From Mytilisepta virgata (Eukaryota; Mollusca; Bivalvia; Mytilida; Mytilidae): 64,000 nt of DNA. The notes under the pieces were generated by a model. It made no database searches. It was given only the letters and a program-made list of their open reading frames with translations, and was not told the origin of the DNA. Position 1 is the first letter of the stretch; every line of letters starts with the position of its first letter. This document shows positions 1 through 11,597 of the stretch, in pieces. Position numbers and translations under genes: made by a program. Location: contig CM051516.1 in the NCBI GenBank assembly GCA_028015205.1, positions 36,098,230-36,162,229 on the forward strand. The letters run 5' to 3'.

Positions 1-270
1 GTCCAATATCTCCTTGCATTTTTGTGCATTTTTTGGGGTAAACAAACACCATCAAAATACGGAGTATGTATTTATTTCAGTTTAATTTCTTTCCTGAAAC
101 AATCATTCTCATATCAAATATCATGTACTCTAACCGATTTTATTTCTTTATCATGTTTCAGTATTGTCTATGGCTGTTATTTTATAACCGAATTTATTAG
201 TATGATTTACTTGTGTCTGATCCATTTGCTAATTTTTCATATGTTTATTAAACTAACCGAATTTACTAAC

Positions 271-2169
271 CCAACTTCTACTTTGATATCAGGAATTAGT
301 GCAACAACAATAGTATATCCATCGATCCCTTGTCTGCATGTGGAACAGCCACAAACATCTGATATACGTATTTCCTCTATCTTCTGGTCTACAGTATCAG
401 CTGCAATGTGTATTACAAAAGATATAAATAAGCTGTTTTCTTTCAATCCTGTTATGTACAATGTCGAATATTCGAATTTAAAATTTCTGATATTGAATCT
501 CTAATTTAGAATTTTCAATCTCGTGTGATCCTTCTGGGCTTTCGTAGTTGTGTTTGTTTAGTAATACTTATATGAATTGCTTCGTGTTTGTTAAAGAAAT
601 GATCGCTTTAAAAAGGTTGCTCTGTTTTGGTCGAAATTTAGTGCATTGTCTGTCAAAAGAAATACATGAATATTTAGGGACCAATCACTTGATTATGTAG
701 GACAGGAATTGGAAAAAAGAGGCTACAATTTTTGTGAAAAGGGCATGGAAAAATGGATGAATTATTGTTTAAGGTCCAGTGGCAGCCATTATGTGCATAT
801 CACGACGCGAACATGTTGATATGATATAAATCTGATCCCTGCTTTGTACTAGACCGACACGATGAGCCGGATTTTTAGCGTTCTAGTTCATGAGGAAGAC
901 ATATCACTCAACTCAGATACATTATACTGACCCCAAGCCGACCAGTACTTTGTTCTTACTCCTAGATGTCGCGTGCTTGGCGTAGAGGCAGCAATTACCA
1001 ATTTTAATGTTTTTGGTTTGACTCGGCCGGGGATCGAACTCGCGACCTTTCGCACTAGAGGCGAGCACGCTACCACGAGACCACGAGACGGTTTGTTTGA
1101 AAATGTAGGAATGCCGAATACCTATATAGTTAGAATCAAATAGTAGTAGGTATAAAAAAGGGAATGCAAAATCACTTCTTTTCCTCTTCCTATTAAAAAT
1201 CAAATGTTTCCTCCTTTTAAAATTAGTACAACAAAGTCAGGCGAAATTCCCTTCTTAGACAGAAAACTCTTACATGTAGCAAAAGAAAAGTTTAAAATAT
1301 GTATAGATTTTTGGCATTGAACACTACTGGTGAGAGATATGAATTAATTGTTGAAAAAGTGCATTAAAATTTTATCGTTGGATGTTATGTTTTAATACTG
1401 GTGAATGTGTACATGTACAGTACTGGTATATGCATTCAATAACACAAATGGATAATGTAATGTTTTCTTAACATATTATTGCTTTCTAACTGGATTTCTG
1501 TTGTCGATTAACATGCAATAACTCTAGAAGACAGCATTTAGAATTTGATACACTGACACTTGGGACGCCTGTTTTTCATTGATAGATAAATATAACGCTA
1601 GATACAAGGACATAAAATTTTAAATTTTTGTTACGTTTAATTTTTAAAAAAATGCTGGTTTTAATGATAATATTCAAGAATCGTGCTATATCAAACTTTT
1701 GTCAAACAAAAGAAGTTATCTGATTTGATAAATACCCAAACATAAACGTGACAAAAGTCAAGAAGAGGACCAATGCTGTTCTTCATGGAGAATTGTCAGT
1801 GAGGCCTTTAACAGGGAACACAATCTCGCACCTCACTGAAAGTTCAAGATGGCAGTATAAGCATGTAGTACATACATGTAAATGGTATATGAGAAATGGA
1901 AATACAAAAAAATTCTTACCTTGATCTGATGTTATTAAATTTCCCGGATCACAAATCCATGACCGTTTACATCCTCTCCCACAGTAATCCTCCCCAATAT
2001 CGGTCTGAGGATTCGGATAATATTCTTTCTCCCACATTTTCACATACGGTCTAGTTAAACAGACTTTTACAGTTGTTGGGTGCAGTGTTGACGGTGCTGC
2101 ATAAGATGCAGTTATAAAATAGAGAATTGTTGTCAATAGGTAAAAATACATATGGAAGAAGTCTTCCAT
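271..2169 (-). CDS. MOLO1/TPM-domain-like secreted protein, 5' part (paralogue 1)
   Basis: Two coding exons are visible on the minus strand: 2169-1920 (start codon to a GGTAAG donor, phase 1) and 400 to about 271 (acceptor TTGCAG; the 3' end is a guess at a weak GTTAGT donor, phase 2). Exon 1 begins with a hydrophobic signal-peptide-like stretch, then PYVKMWEKEYYPNPQTD, a CGRGC cluster and SWICDPGNLI. Exon 2 continues with DQKIEEIRISD, a CGCSTC cluster and GYTIVVALIP. This order (YPNPxTD, CGR, ICDPxGxL, paired cysteines, then a beta strand) is that of the MOLO1/TPM-domain family, which includes the C. elegans levamisole-receptor modulator MOLO-1. The function here is inferred from family only. 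The same exon phases and motifs occur in the complete gene to the right. Later exons lie beyond the left edge. The intron contains a SINE. Confidence 0.68.
753..1092 (-). mobile_element. tRNA-derived SINE, minus orientation
   Basis: Read on the minus strand, the head has a box-A-like TGGTAGCGTGCTCGCC and a box B GTTCGATCCC, as in a tRNA promoter. A body follows that matches the SINE at 20654-21188 (CATTAAAATTGG, the TCGGTCTAGTAC block, the CACTGGACxTTAAACAA block), ending in ATTCATCCAT. It lies in the intron of the left-hand MOLO1-like gene. No clean target-site duplication was seen. Confidence 0.8.
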
Positions 2170-3854
2170 TTTAATACTTATTTTTCTCTCTTGTCACACA
2201 TGAAGTGAATTCGCAAAAAATTTAAATTCCTTCGATAATCCAATACAAAACTATACCGTAACTCTATATCTACTGTACCTTATTGTAAGTAAAGGTCAAT
2301 CCTTTGATATGGAACTTCGATAATTCTTTGTCTATATAACAATAGAACGTTCTGAAGATAGGCTTAATCTGGGTATTTTAAATTAGTATTTTTCGTTCAT
2401 TTAAAAGATGGCATGTGACATGCAATAAAAGTTGATACTTCCATATTATCCCTGTATAAATTGATTACTGATTTATAAATAGAGTTACAATACATTATTA
2501 ATGCCAAAACTCTCATTATGTCTATTAGATAATTATCTGTTGTTAATTATTACATGTATGCAAGAACTTATTGAGAACTGTTTATAAAACTATGTTCTAT
2601 CATCATCTGCACAACTACAAATTACAAGCTGTGGGTTATGCAAATGAACCAGGATAAAGAGTTTAGTAACAAAAAGATATAAAATTTTGAAGTTGAGAAT
2701 CATAAACATGTTTTAATCGATTAATCATAAACATGTTTAAGTTGAGTAATCATAAACTTGTTTAAAGTGATTAATTATAAATATGTTGAGTTATATTATA
2801 ATCGAGTTTAACCACGTCTTTATGTGTGTTTCCTTCGTCAGGATTCTGTATATTCTTACATTTTTCCGCATAAGAAACGTACCCGTGTAATAATATTTAA
2901 TTTCGTCTACATATATGACTTTATAAGGATATTCAGGGAAAATGAGCATTAAACATCCTCACAAACTGTTTGACTTCAGAACTAAGTCAATTCAATCATA
3001 CTGGCAAAGAAGGTAGAAGGTATTATGAGATATTCTCAAGCATCTCGCTCAAGAAAAACAGACTATACACATAAAAATATGTAACATTTGACATCCAGTT
3101 TATTTTACTATAACTGCTGATGGACTTTTATACCTGGAGGGAATTACACAGACAGTTGTGCCTGGCATTGAAATGATTTTTTAGATCTATACAGATATTG
3201 GCTTTCCTGTTTTTAAATGGATTGGATTTTTATGCTCACAATAATTAATGATTTTCGGTTTTTCGAAGTTTTGTTAAATGGCTCACACGCATGTGGGATT
3301 ACTGCGTACCGGTATGGGAATCAACAATTTATTAAATGTGCTTAAACAAATTCTTTGATATCAATTTTAAAATATGGATATCGTGTGACTGATTGCTGTA
3401 TTGATCCTATTATTTGACCAAGCTTGTTGTATTGGTCTCAGGCGAAGCGGATGCCCATTAAACTAGACAAGGAATAAAGATAGTCAGACAGCAAATGCTT
3501 TTTTTGCGTAAAATGCAATGATTATCTTTCATGTGTTCACCCGTTACCAAACTTCTGTAATCAATAAAACAGGCCTAAACATGATAGCCAAAATCTAGGT
3601 TCGTTCGAGGTCAACTTTGACTGAGGGAGTTTAAAATCCTGCTTTCTACAGACTTTCAAACGTTATCAACTAGACATTCCAAATAATGTCTTTAAATCAT
3701 TAAATCTTTATCAATCCGCCAAAACAGGAATTACCCGGCTAATATGTTTTCTGATCTACACTGGCTTGGTAGGTCTTTCTGCATTGTAAATGAAGTTTCG
3801 ACGATACTAAATACAATAACAGTGTATTAAATAATATTTTTATTATGTAGATCA
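2170..3854. other. Intergenic spacer between the two MOLO1-like paralogues
   Basis: This stretch holds the presumed promoter side of the left paralogue and the 3' side of the right one. Apart from a short tandem repeat at about 2697-2795 I see no coding exon, RNA gene or transposon end in it. Confidence 0.4.
2697..2795. repeat. Degenerate ~25-bp tandem repeat, about four copies
   Basis: Four successive copies carry the core ATCATAAACATGTTTAA and diverge towards the right-hand end. The unit is AT-rich and non-coding. Confidence 0.65.
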
Positions 3855-6800
3855 TCAGAGTACACTATCAGTCGAGTTGTCCTTCCTATATTCTCCCGAA
3901 ACATTGACTCGTTGTCCAGAACGATAACACAAAGATGAAGGATCTAAGTATACATCTTGACTTTTTCCATCACATATTCCTGTCTTTTTGCAGTAAATCA
4001 TAACAGTTAAAAATGTCAACAAAACTATAAATATTAAAATTATTCCAATTATATTGATACTATTTATAGATGTTGATTTGATGTTACATATCCCGTGCTG
4101 AAACACATATCTGAAAAAAGAGAAGAGTTACTGTCGCCACAGCTAAGATTTTTACATACTGAAATAAACAGTTGGAGTTGAGGATGTAACGCATTTTAAC
4201 TGTTAATCCTGTGAATGAAGGCTTCAAACGTACATAACTCAAGAATTGACAGATACCTCCAAACAAAGGAAATTAAACAAAATAAACATTAAACCAGCGA
4301 GTGAAATCAAGTGCTCTACAGGAATTATAAGAATGAACATCAAACACATCAAAGTTATGTAGCTAATTTACTCTAGATTATAAGAACCTGAACACATTTG
4401 TTATAAAATTCTGAAATTACAGGACATTTTTCAGTGCTTTTTAGTTATTTTACTTCTTCTTTTGTGCCTTCCTCTGGTCTTGAAACTAATTAAAGCACAA
4501 CAGGTTCGGCCAGCGTAGCGGGAGACGCTTATTCACTATATTTTGATGCCTGATATTATACTTTGGGTAATATTTGGTGATTTAACTTCTAAATACTAAT
4601 TTAACAACGCTGATCCCTTGCCATAATCCAATTGCAAATTAAAAGACAAAAGGCAAAATCAGAAGGGACCACATATTTTTCGACAAGAAAAAAGAAAGAA
4701 GTTGTAGAAGTATGCTGGTCCTTGACTATATAATTTACTTATTTTTTCTCTTTCATAATATAATGTTAATTTATATGTTTATCTTACTCAATTGATTTGA
4801 TCACGTGCTTTAAACCACCATAATAATTGCTTTTAGTGAAAAATTCAGTTGCCTTTTCTTCCAGTTTACTCTTGCAATAATTCGTCAACAAAAACCTGAC
4901 TTTACAGTCCATTGATATTTCTATCTAAAAGTAACAATAATTCTATTAATACATGTAATATTCTATTTCCAGTCAGAATTAAGCTATTGAACGTTTTTTA
5001 CAATATTTTGAAATGGTTTTAGATAAATCGTTGCTTGAGCTGGAAAGAATTTGAGAAAGAAATTGATTACAATAAGAAAATGCTAAATGATGGTAAATCA
5101 ACAAGGGAATACGATGTAGTAAAGTTCCCCTACTGAATTTTCCAGACGAGACTAAAATAAATGAGTACAAGTCATAAAATCAAAAGAGCCGTGAAAGTGT
5201 GATTGTATATACAAAAAAAAAAAAAAATCAACAAAGGTTTTTATTTTATACATTCTTCATCTTAGAGGTTCAGTTGGAAGCAGGCTTGTAGTGAGATAGG
5301 AAAAAAACCGTTAAATATCAATAATTCGCACTACTGTTGATGAACTAACCAAATCTTGAAAATATTCCATAGCATTCTATATACTCTACTATAGCAATTT
5401 CCAATTGTATAATTTGCATGTTTTACAGCAGTTACCATGACAAAAAATGTCTGGGAAGGCGGAACAAAAACCTCAAACGTTGAAAAATTGATATCCAAAT
5501 TTAACCTAGGTGCTCTGCTGAAGGCCATCTTAAAGTTTCGTTCCATTTGACCAAGCGACTTCAGAGGAGAAGATTTTTTTAGATCAGCCAATGAGAAACA
5601 AGAACTGCTCATGGCGGCCATATTTGTATTCCGATCGGGACAAAATGAGGAAACTTTATAAAGGCCCTCCAATATATGTTTCCTGTCAGGTTTCGTTCCA
5701 TTTGGGCAAGCGGTTTCAGAGGAGAAGATTCTTTTATATCAGCCAATCAGAAACAAGAACTGCCATTGGTGACAATATATGTACCCCAATCGGGATGAAA
5801 TAAAGAAATTTGTAAAGAACCTCCCATAGATGCTTCTTGTCAAGTTTCGTTCCATTTGGCCAAGCAGTTCCAGAGAGAAAAAAAATGTTTTTAATCAACG
5901 AATGAGAAACAAGAAATGCCTATGGTGGCCATGTTTTTTTGCCCGATCAGTACGGAAAATTTGTAAAGAACCTCCCATAGATGCTTTCTGCCAAGTTTCG
6001 TTCCATTTGGCCAAGCGATTTCAGAGGAGAAGATTTTTTTATATCAACCAATCAGAAATAAGAACTGCACATGGCGGCCATAACTATAGTCCGATCGGGA
6101 CGAAATGAAGAAACTTTATAAAGGACCTCCCATATATGCTTCATGTCAAGTTTTGTTCCATTTGGCCCAGTAGTTTCAGAGGAGACGACTTTTGAAAACT
6201 CAGCTAATCAGAAACAACAATTGCCCATGGCGGCCATGTTTGTTGTCCGATCGGGACGAAATGAGCAATTTTCATAACGGACTTCCTGCCAAATTTAATT
6301 CCATTTGGCCCAGTGGTTTCAGAGGAAAGATTAAAATGTGAAAAGTCAACGGACGGACGGACACCAAGTGATGATAAAAACTCACATTGCCTTTGGTAGC
6401 CCTGTTTGTCGCCTGATCTGGACAAAATGAGGAAACTTTGTAAAAAAAAATCCAACTGATGCTCCCTATTAAGTCTCGTTCCCTTTGGCCAAGCAGTTTG
6501 AAAGACGAAAATTATCAACCGATGAAAGACAAGAACTGCCCAAGACGGCCATGTTTGTTGCCTGATCAGGACAAAATGAGGAAACTTTGTAAAAAAAAAC
6601 TCCAACAGATGCTCCCTGTTAAGTGTCGTTCCCTTTGGCCAAGCGGCCATGTTTGTTGTCCGATCGGGACGAAGTGAGCAATTTTTATAACGGACTTCCT
6701 GCCAAATTTAATTCCATTTGGCCCAGTGGTTTCAGAGGAGAAGATTAAAATGTGAAAAGTTAACGGACGGACGGACACCAAGTGATGACAAAAACTCACA

Positions 6801-9608
6801 TGGCCTTTGGCCAGGTGAGCTAAAACAAAACAAAGAGGTGACTGACCAAAACGTTAATATAAGCCAAACTACTCTCCAATGTGTGTCTAAATATTCACGT
6901 GATAAATAAAGCTTCATGATATCATAGATACTGTTCCAGCAGTTAAACAAACAACAACATGGATAACAGGAAAGGTCAATAATGACATACCAATCAATCA
7001 ACGCCACCCAACAGACAGAACCCGGCAGAAAAAACAATATAAAAGAGCACAAAATTCAAACATAAACACAACCTAGGGTCAGGGTAGTCTGACATGTCCT
7101 CTTTTAGACGGATTTAAATAAAAGAAAGTTCGATGGTTAATTTTGATTGGTGTGTCATTGTTGACTTTTCATTTGATCTCTTTTGTTGTTGTAAAATTAT
7201 TAAAGTCAGAAAACAGAACGTTTACTTACCAGTTTTGGCTCCTTTACAATCAATATTACAATATTGTTTCCACAGGGACCAAAGTTCCATTTAGAAATCC
7301 TAAGACTATTTGCAAAGTCATTAGCCTTTTGTTGTAAAGAACCAAATTGTTCCCTGAAAAAAATAACAACATTAAAGGCTATATTTATGTATATATATTA
7401 TTAAAGGCTACATAATTATTTCTAATCCCTCTTATTTCAGCATCATTGGGCACTTGGTGTAGTTTGGTTTTGAAAATAAGAACATTTTAATCGTTCTATT
7501 TATCACCATTAAGCGGTTACCTGTTTTTTATAGTACGGTTTAAACCCAGATGGTTAGACTATATATACGAGAACAAAATCAAGCCCATCAATGCATTTAT
7601 TGCAGAAGCTGTTCATCTCATAATTGCAGTAATCTGCCAACTTCAATGGAAAAAAATTACGGCCCCGATGCTTGTAGCTAGTCAGATGGGATAAAACTGC
7701 TGAATATTAATAATTCGCGCTACAGCTTGCTAACTAACCAAATTTGAAAAATATTATAACAAACCGAACATGGGGATAATGTACAAGAGAAACTAACTCA
7801 TACAATACTCGAACATAATTCAGGTGAACTCGAACCGCTACAGGGTGTCCGTAACAGTAACTCCTTGTAGATTTTATGCTTGTGTTTTGATTATGAGCTG
7901 TTTTATTTTTATAAGGTTTCTGATGCTGTTTGTAGTTATAGAAATCTCCTACTACCGCTCATTTTTGTATGTTTAAAAACTGTTTATTAATAACCTACAG
8001 ATTGAATTGGAATGTTTATTGCCGCCTCTGATGGTGGACCTCAAGTCCCGACTATGTCGTCGGCTCAAATGCTGGTACCTTGGCATTAGAATGACATTGT
8101 GAATGCTTTAACTTTTTAGTTTGGATCTAAATTTGCTCAGCAAAACGTTTGGTTATTGTTTCGAATTTACACAGTTTCGGCATTGAGTACTGCTGCTGAC
8201 ATTTGACACATTACATGGAAACTTTTATCATAATTAGTTTATCACCTACCATGTTTCCAGTCCGAGTTGTGGAATCCCCTACCTTGTTTCCAGTCCGAGT
8301 TGTAGAATCACCTACCTTGTTTCCAGTCCGAGTTGTGGAATCACCTACCTTGTTTCCAGTCCGAGTTGTGGAATCACCTACCTTGTTTCCAGTCCGAGTT
8401 GTGGAATCACCTGCCGTGTTTCCAGTCCGAGTTGTAGAATCACCTACCTTGTTTCCAGTCCGAGTTGTGGAATCACACTAATTGATATACTGTAATGGTC
8501 AACACAAATAACAGAACATTTGTACGACTTGGTCTTCTCTATTAGATTGTCTAAGTCATCAGCTAAAATTGTTTCAAAATTTATCATTTAATTATGACTT
8601 TGAGCAAGACTATACAAAACAAAAATCAAATTACATTTAAAACTATTATTAAAAAAAAAATCGCATTACTACTAATGAATAGTGTTTATCATGTTTATGG
8701 AGTGTTAGATACTGGGTTGATATATTGTTGTTTATGGAGTGTTAGATACTGGGTTGATATGTTGTTGTTTATAGAGTGTTAGATACAGGGTTGATATATT
8801 GTTGTTTATGGAGTGTTATATAAGGTTAGGTTTATGAGTGCATACTGAGTATTTAATTTTTATTAGTTTTGTCATCGAGAGTTTACAGGAACCAGGTGAC
8901 TTGGAGACATTAGAAATATATAATTCTTTGATACCAATTTTGACGCTCAAGATGTGCTCATTTCGTCGATTTACGACTCATCAGTTGTGCTCAAGGCCTA
9001 AAATTTGAAAACCAAAACAACTATCAAAAAGGTTGAAGAGCAAATTCAAAAATACCAAAATGACCAAAAGGGGTAAAGCCAAAACCATCTTAGGACAGGG
9101 CTATACACGACGGAGATACTCCTTAGTTTTCACATATTTTACAATTTTGTATGTAGTAAATTTTAAGTATCAATTCCAGGCTGCATGGTATCGAAATACT
9201 AGCAACTTAGCTGTGTTTGCGAGAGGATATGGATCGATGATAGTCCTATGACCATACCGCGAATTAATCAAAATTAATTATGATAAAAACTTGTTCTAAA
9301 TTTAATATTTTTTATGAAACTGTTAAGTTCGTATACTTACCTTCATTATAAGTAAGTATGTGCCCAGGATCACAAATCCACGATTTTGTACAATTTCTCC
9401 CACAGTGATCTAATTCTATATTGGTCTGTGGATTGGGAAAATTTTCCTTTGTCCATATTTTCACATAAGGTGCCGAACCACAAGTCTGTTGCGTTATATT
9501 CTGAGGATGTTTGGTCAAGTCAGATGATTTTTCTGTCGATTTATACATAAAACTGTGTTTTGAAAAAACGAAAATAAATAGTGCACCAATAACAAATTGT
9601 CTTGTCAT
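3855..9608 (-). CDS. MOLO1/TPM-domain-like membrane protein, complete (paralogue 2)
   Basis: Five coding exons join without a frame break: 9608-9341, 8562-8448, 7353-7230, 4924-4788 and 4110-3855, totalling 900 nt (299 residues plus stop). I chose the ATG at 9608 because a signal-peptide-like MTRQFVIGALFIFVFS follows; an in-frame ATG at 9686 is the alternative. In order come KENFPNPQTN, CGRNC, SWICDPGHIL (exon 1); DDLDNLIEKT with a CSVIC pair and YSISISVIP (exon 2); QQKANDFANSL and CGNNIVILIV (exon 3); EFFTKSNYYGG (exon 4); and a hydrophobic segment IIGIILIFIVLLTFLTVMIY before a short polar tail (exon 5). The domain order fits the MOLO1/TPM family with a C-terminal membrane anchor, suggesting an extracellular domain, possibly a receptor modulator by analogy with C. 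elegans MOLO-1. That role is inference. The exon 2 donor is the first unit of a 33-bp minisatellite. Confidence 0.78.
5315..5370. repeat. Short dispersed repeat, partner at about 7690-7755
   Basis: A segment around ATAATTCGCACTACTG and AACTAACCAAAT recurs with roughly 80% similarity by eye at about 7690-7755. Both copies lie in introns of the complete MOLO1-like gene. No element ends could be defined. Confidence 0.4.
5530..6810 (+). repeat. Satellite-like tandem array, ~155-bp unit, about 8 copies
   Basis: The phrase GTTCCATTTGGCCAAGC recurs near 5539, 5695, 5849, 6000, 6155, 6297, 6478, 6635 and 6712, giving a period near 155 bp in the better-preserved part. Each unit also carries TTTCAGAGGAGAAGA, a block around CAATCAGAAACAAGAACTG, ATGGCGGCCAT and CCGATCGGGACGAAATGA. 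The right end is rearranged, with a shortened unit and two copies of ACGGACGGACGGACACCAAG. The array lies in intron 3 of the complete MOLO1-like gene. A two-copy relative on the other strand lies in SMARCAD1 intron 20. Confidence 0.85.
6940..7140 (-). repeat. Dispersed repeat, partner at about 53370-53550
   Basis: Read on the minus strand, the segment around TATGTCATTATTGACCTTTCC and GTTATCCATGTTGTTGTTTG matches the plus-strand segment near 53400-53550 (TATGTCATTGTTGACCTTTT, GTTATCTATTTTGTTGTTTA). It is an interspersed family of unknown class. Confidence 0.55.
8249..8480 (-). repeat. 33-bp minisatellite made from the MOLO1-like exon 2 splice donor
   Basis: Read on the minus strand, the coding exon ends ATTCCACAACTCGG...AAACAAG followed by GTAGGTG, and this whole 33-bp block repeats into the intron. 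The intron-start positions are 8447 (true donor), 8414, 8381, 8348, 8315, 8282 and 8249, exactly 33 bp apart. All are GTAGG except 8414, which is GCAGG. The first unit overlaps the coding exon (8448-8562); the others are intronic. Reading through the true donor in frame gives a TAG codon. Confidence 0.9.
8693..8816. repeat. 37-bp tandem repeat, about 3.4 copies
   Basis: TTTATGGAGTGTTAGATAC starts at 8694, 8731, 8768 (as TTTATAGAG) and 8805, an exact 37-bp period. It lies in intron 1 of the complete MOLO1-like gene. Confidence 0.85.
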
Positions 9609-11008
9609 ATTTTTTTTAAACTTCTCTAACACCACCTTTAATCTTTGAAACATAAAATATGTAATATGATTAAATGACATAGTCAATGATCTTGAAAAGT
9701 GTTAGTTATAGAGAAATGTTCCAGATAAGAAGGATTGTCAACTTAAAATGATATATTTATAGCACCTATTAAACCTTGTAATATACATATCCGTCCATTT
9801 GTCTATCCTTGTCCAGTCAATGATCTTCAAAAGACAAAGAATTTTTTTACCAAATGAAAAATATGTTTTTCTTCAATTTGGCTTTAAATGTGAATGTTCA
9901 AGTAATAAAGTCAGAATACAGAAAGTTCTTTAATTTTTTCTGAAATTTTAAAGAAAGGTCATTTTTGTATATTATTAATACTTATAATTTTTAACTTTTA
10001 GTGTATGTGAATACAAAAGCAAATAATTAATTTTATTTTTTTCCACTTAAACAAAAAATTATGCATAATTTTTTAATCAGTCAATTGGAACACTTTGCAG
10101 AAACCTGTTAAATTGTCTTTGATGAAATGTAATGACTGATTTCTTCTATTGGGAAACTGAACTTAAATTCCTAAACCAAAAAGTGAAGGAGGAGTTGATG
10201 TCACATGAAAGTGTGATGGACACACGGACGATCAGAGACAATAGCTATATCTTCGAAATTGCGGGGATAAAAATCCAAATTCTTTAGTTAGTTTTCACGT
10301 CCTTCTGGAATTGACAAGTCACCGGACTTGACATCTCACCATGCAGACTTGACACCTCACCAGACTTGACACTTCACTTGCAATGTTACGGGTGTTGTTA
10401 ACGGAGCAGGACATGCTTATCCTTTTGTCTCGTCTTGTTTTATATTTCTTTAGTCTACTATATGTATTTTACTTTTTTTGGGTGTATATTTTGTAGTGTT
10501 TGTTCTCACTGTCAGTCAATTCGTTCCAACTTGTAATGTTACGGGTGTTGTTAACGAGGCAGGACATGCTTATCCTCCGGATGTCACTCCCGGTTTTTAA
10601 TGGGAGTTTACATTGCTAGTACTTTAGTTTCTGTGGTATCTTGCTCTGGTTTTGTTTAGTTCATTATAAGTTTTGTATTATTTTAGTTATGCAAGTATCC
10701 TTGTCACGGGTGTTTGTTTGTTATGTTCCATTCTCCCGAATCTGTCTTTTCCTTGGACTTCGAGTTTTTGGACTTTTCGCGCTGTTTTGTTGCTTCGGTA
10801 TTCTTTTGCCGATATTTCATATGTACATATTACATATATAAAACCCGAGTTCTTTCAATTTTTTTTTAATGAAATTTGTATTGGGAACAGAGAAATATCT
10901 ATCAAACTGATAATAGCAAAATATTATAATATTTTATTGTTTTTTTTTCAAATGCACAATTTAAATACAAATAACAATTTTTAACAACATTTTCCACATT
11001 GAGCCTAT
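9609..11008. other. Upstream flank of the MOLO1-like gene; no gene seen
   Basis: AT-rich DNA with no exon I can support. At 10316-10380 there are three loose copies of CAGACTTGACAxCTCACC. A ~45-bp direct repeat around GTTACGGGTGTTGTTAACG and AGGACATGCTTATCCT occurs at about 10384 and 10537, some 153 bp apart. The direct repeat resembles interspersed bivalve repeats but no element boundary could be fixed. Confidence 0.4.
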
Positions 11009-11036
11009 CTGGGACTAATTGATATATTAGTCCCAG
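11009..11036. repeat. Short perfect hairpin beside an inverted-repeat element
   Basis: CTGGGACTAAT and ATTAGTCCCAG form an 11-bp perfect stem around a 6-base loop, immediately left of the GTTTCGTAAC element. Confidence 0.6.
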
Positions 11037-11044
11037 AGGGTGCA

Positions 11045-11597
11045 GGTCGTTTCGTAACCTAGTCGTTTCGTAACTGTTCGATTCGTAACTAGGTCGTTTC
11101 GTAACTGAGACGTTTCGTACCCGTTGTAACTATATATGCTTATATGAACAGTAGGCTCTTGAAAAGGGTTCGTACTCGTTGTAATTATATATGATTATAT
11201 GAAATGTAGCTTCTTGAAAACTTGTAGGCGGTAAAGAATAAATATTTCGATTTTAAAATAATAAAACAATTATTGACAATATATATGACATTTAATGTGT
11301 AATTGATAAAGACAATGATTGTACATAATTTTACATTTTACAAGATTAGTGTAGTTTTACACACATACGAATAGAACAGAAAAAATTAAACTGTCCATCA
11401 CCTTGTTATTCTTATCTTTTTAAAAAGGTACTTTAAACATAAATTAGTTTATTTTAGTCTATTCCTATATTGTATAAAGAAAACACAACAAATTTGTTCT
11501 GTCTTCACTACTTGTAGACAAACATACAATATAAACATATATAATACAACGGTTACGAAACGTCTCAGTTACGAAACGACCTAGTTACGAAACAACC
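11045..11597. mobile_element. Inverted-repeat MITE built from GTCGTTTCGTAAC units
   Basis: The left end has four to five copies of a ~17-bp motif (GTCGTTTCGTAACTA) between 11045 and 11119. The right end, 11553-11597, carries the same motifs inverted (GTTACGAAACGACCTA). The inner arms share the order ACTAGG, GTCGTTTCGTAACTGAGACG, TTTCGTA. The interior is AT-rich with no ORF. This looks like a non-autonomous element with tandem-repeat termini; the superfamily is unknown. Confidence 0.7.

Noticed and set aside
8249..8480. Regular 33-bp repeats resembling a CRISPR array
   Set aside because: Units are head-to-tail without spacers and the genome is eukaryotic.
8203..8481. Plus-strand frame with FPVRVVESPTL repeats, and its copy at 13551-13742
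   Set aside because: Antisense reading of the donor-derived 33-bp array. The minus-strand exon model explains it and no gene context supports the plus frame.
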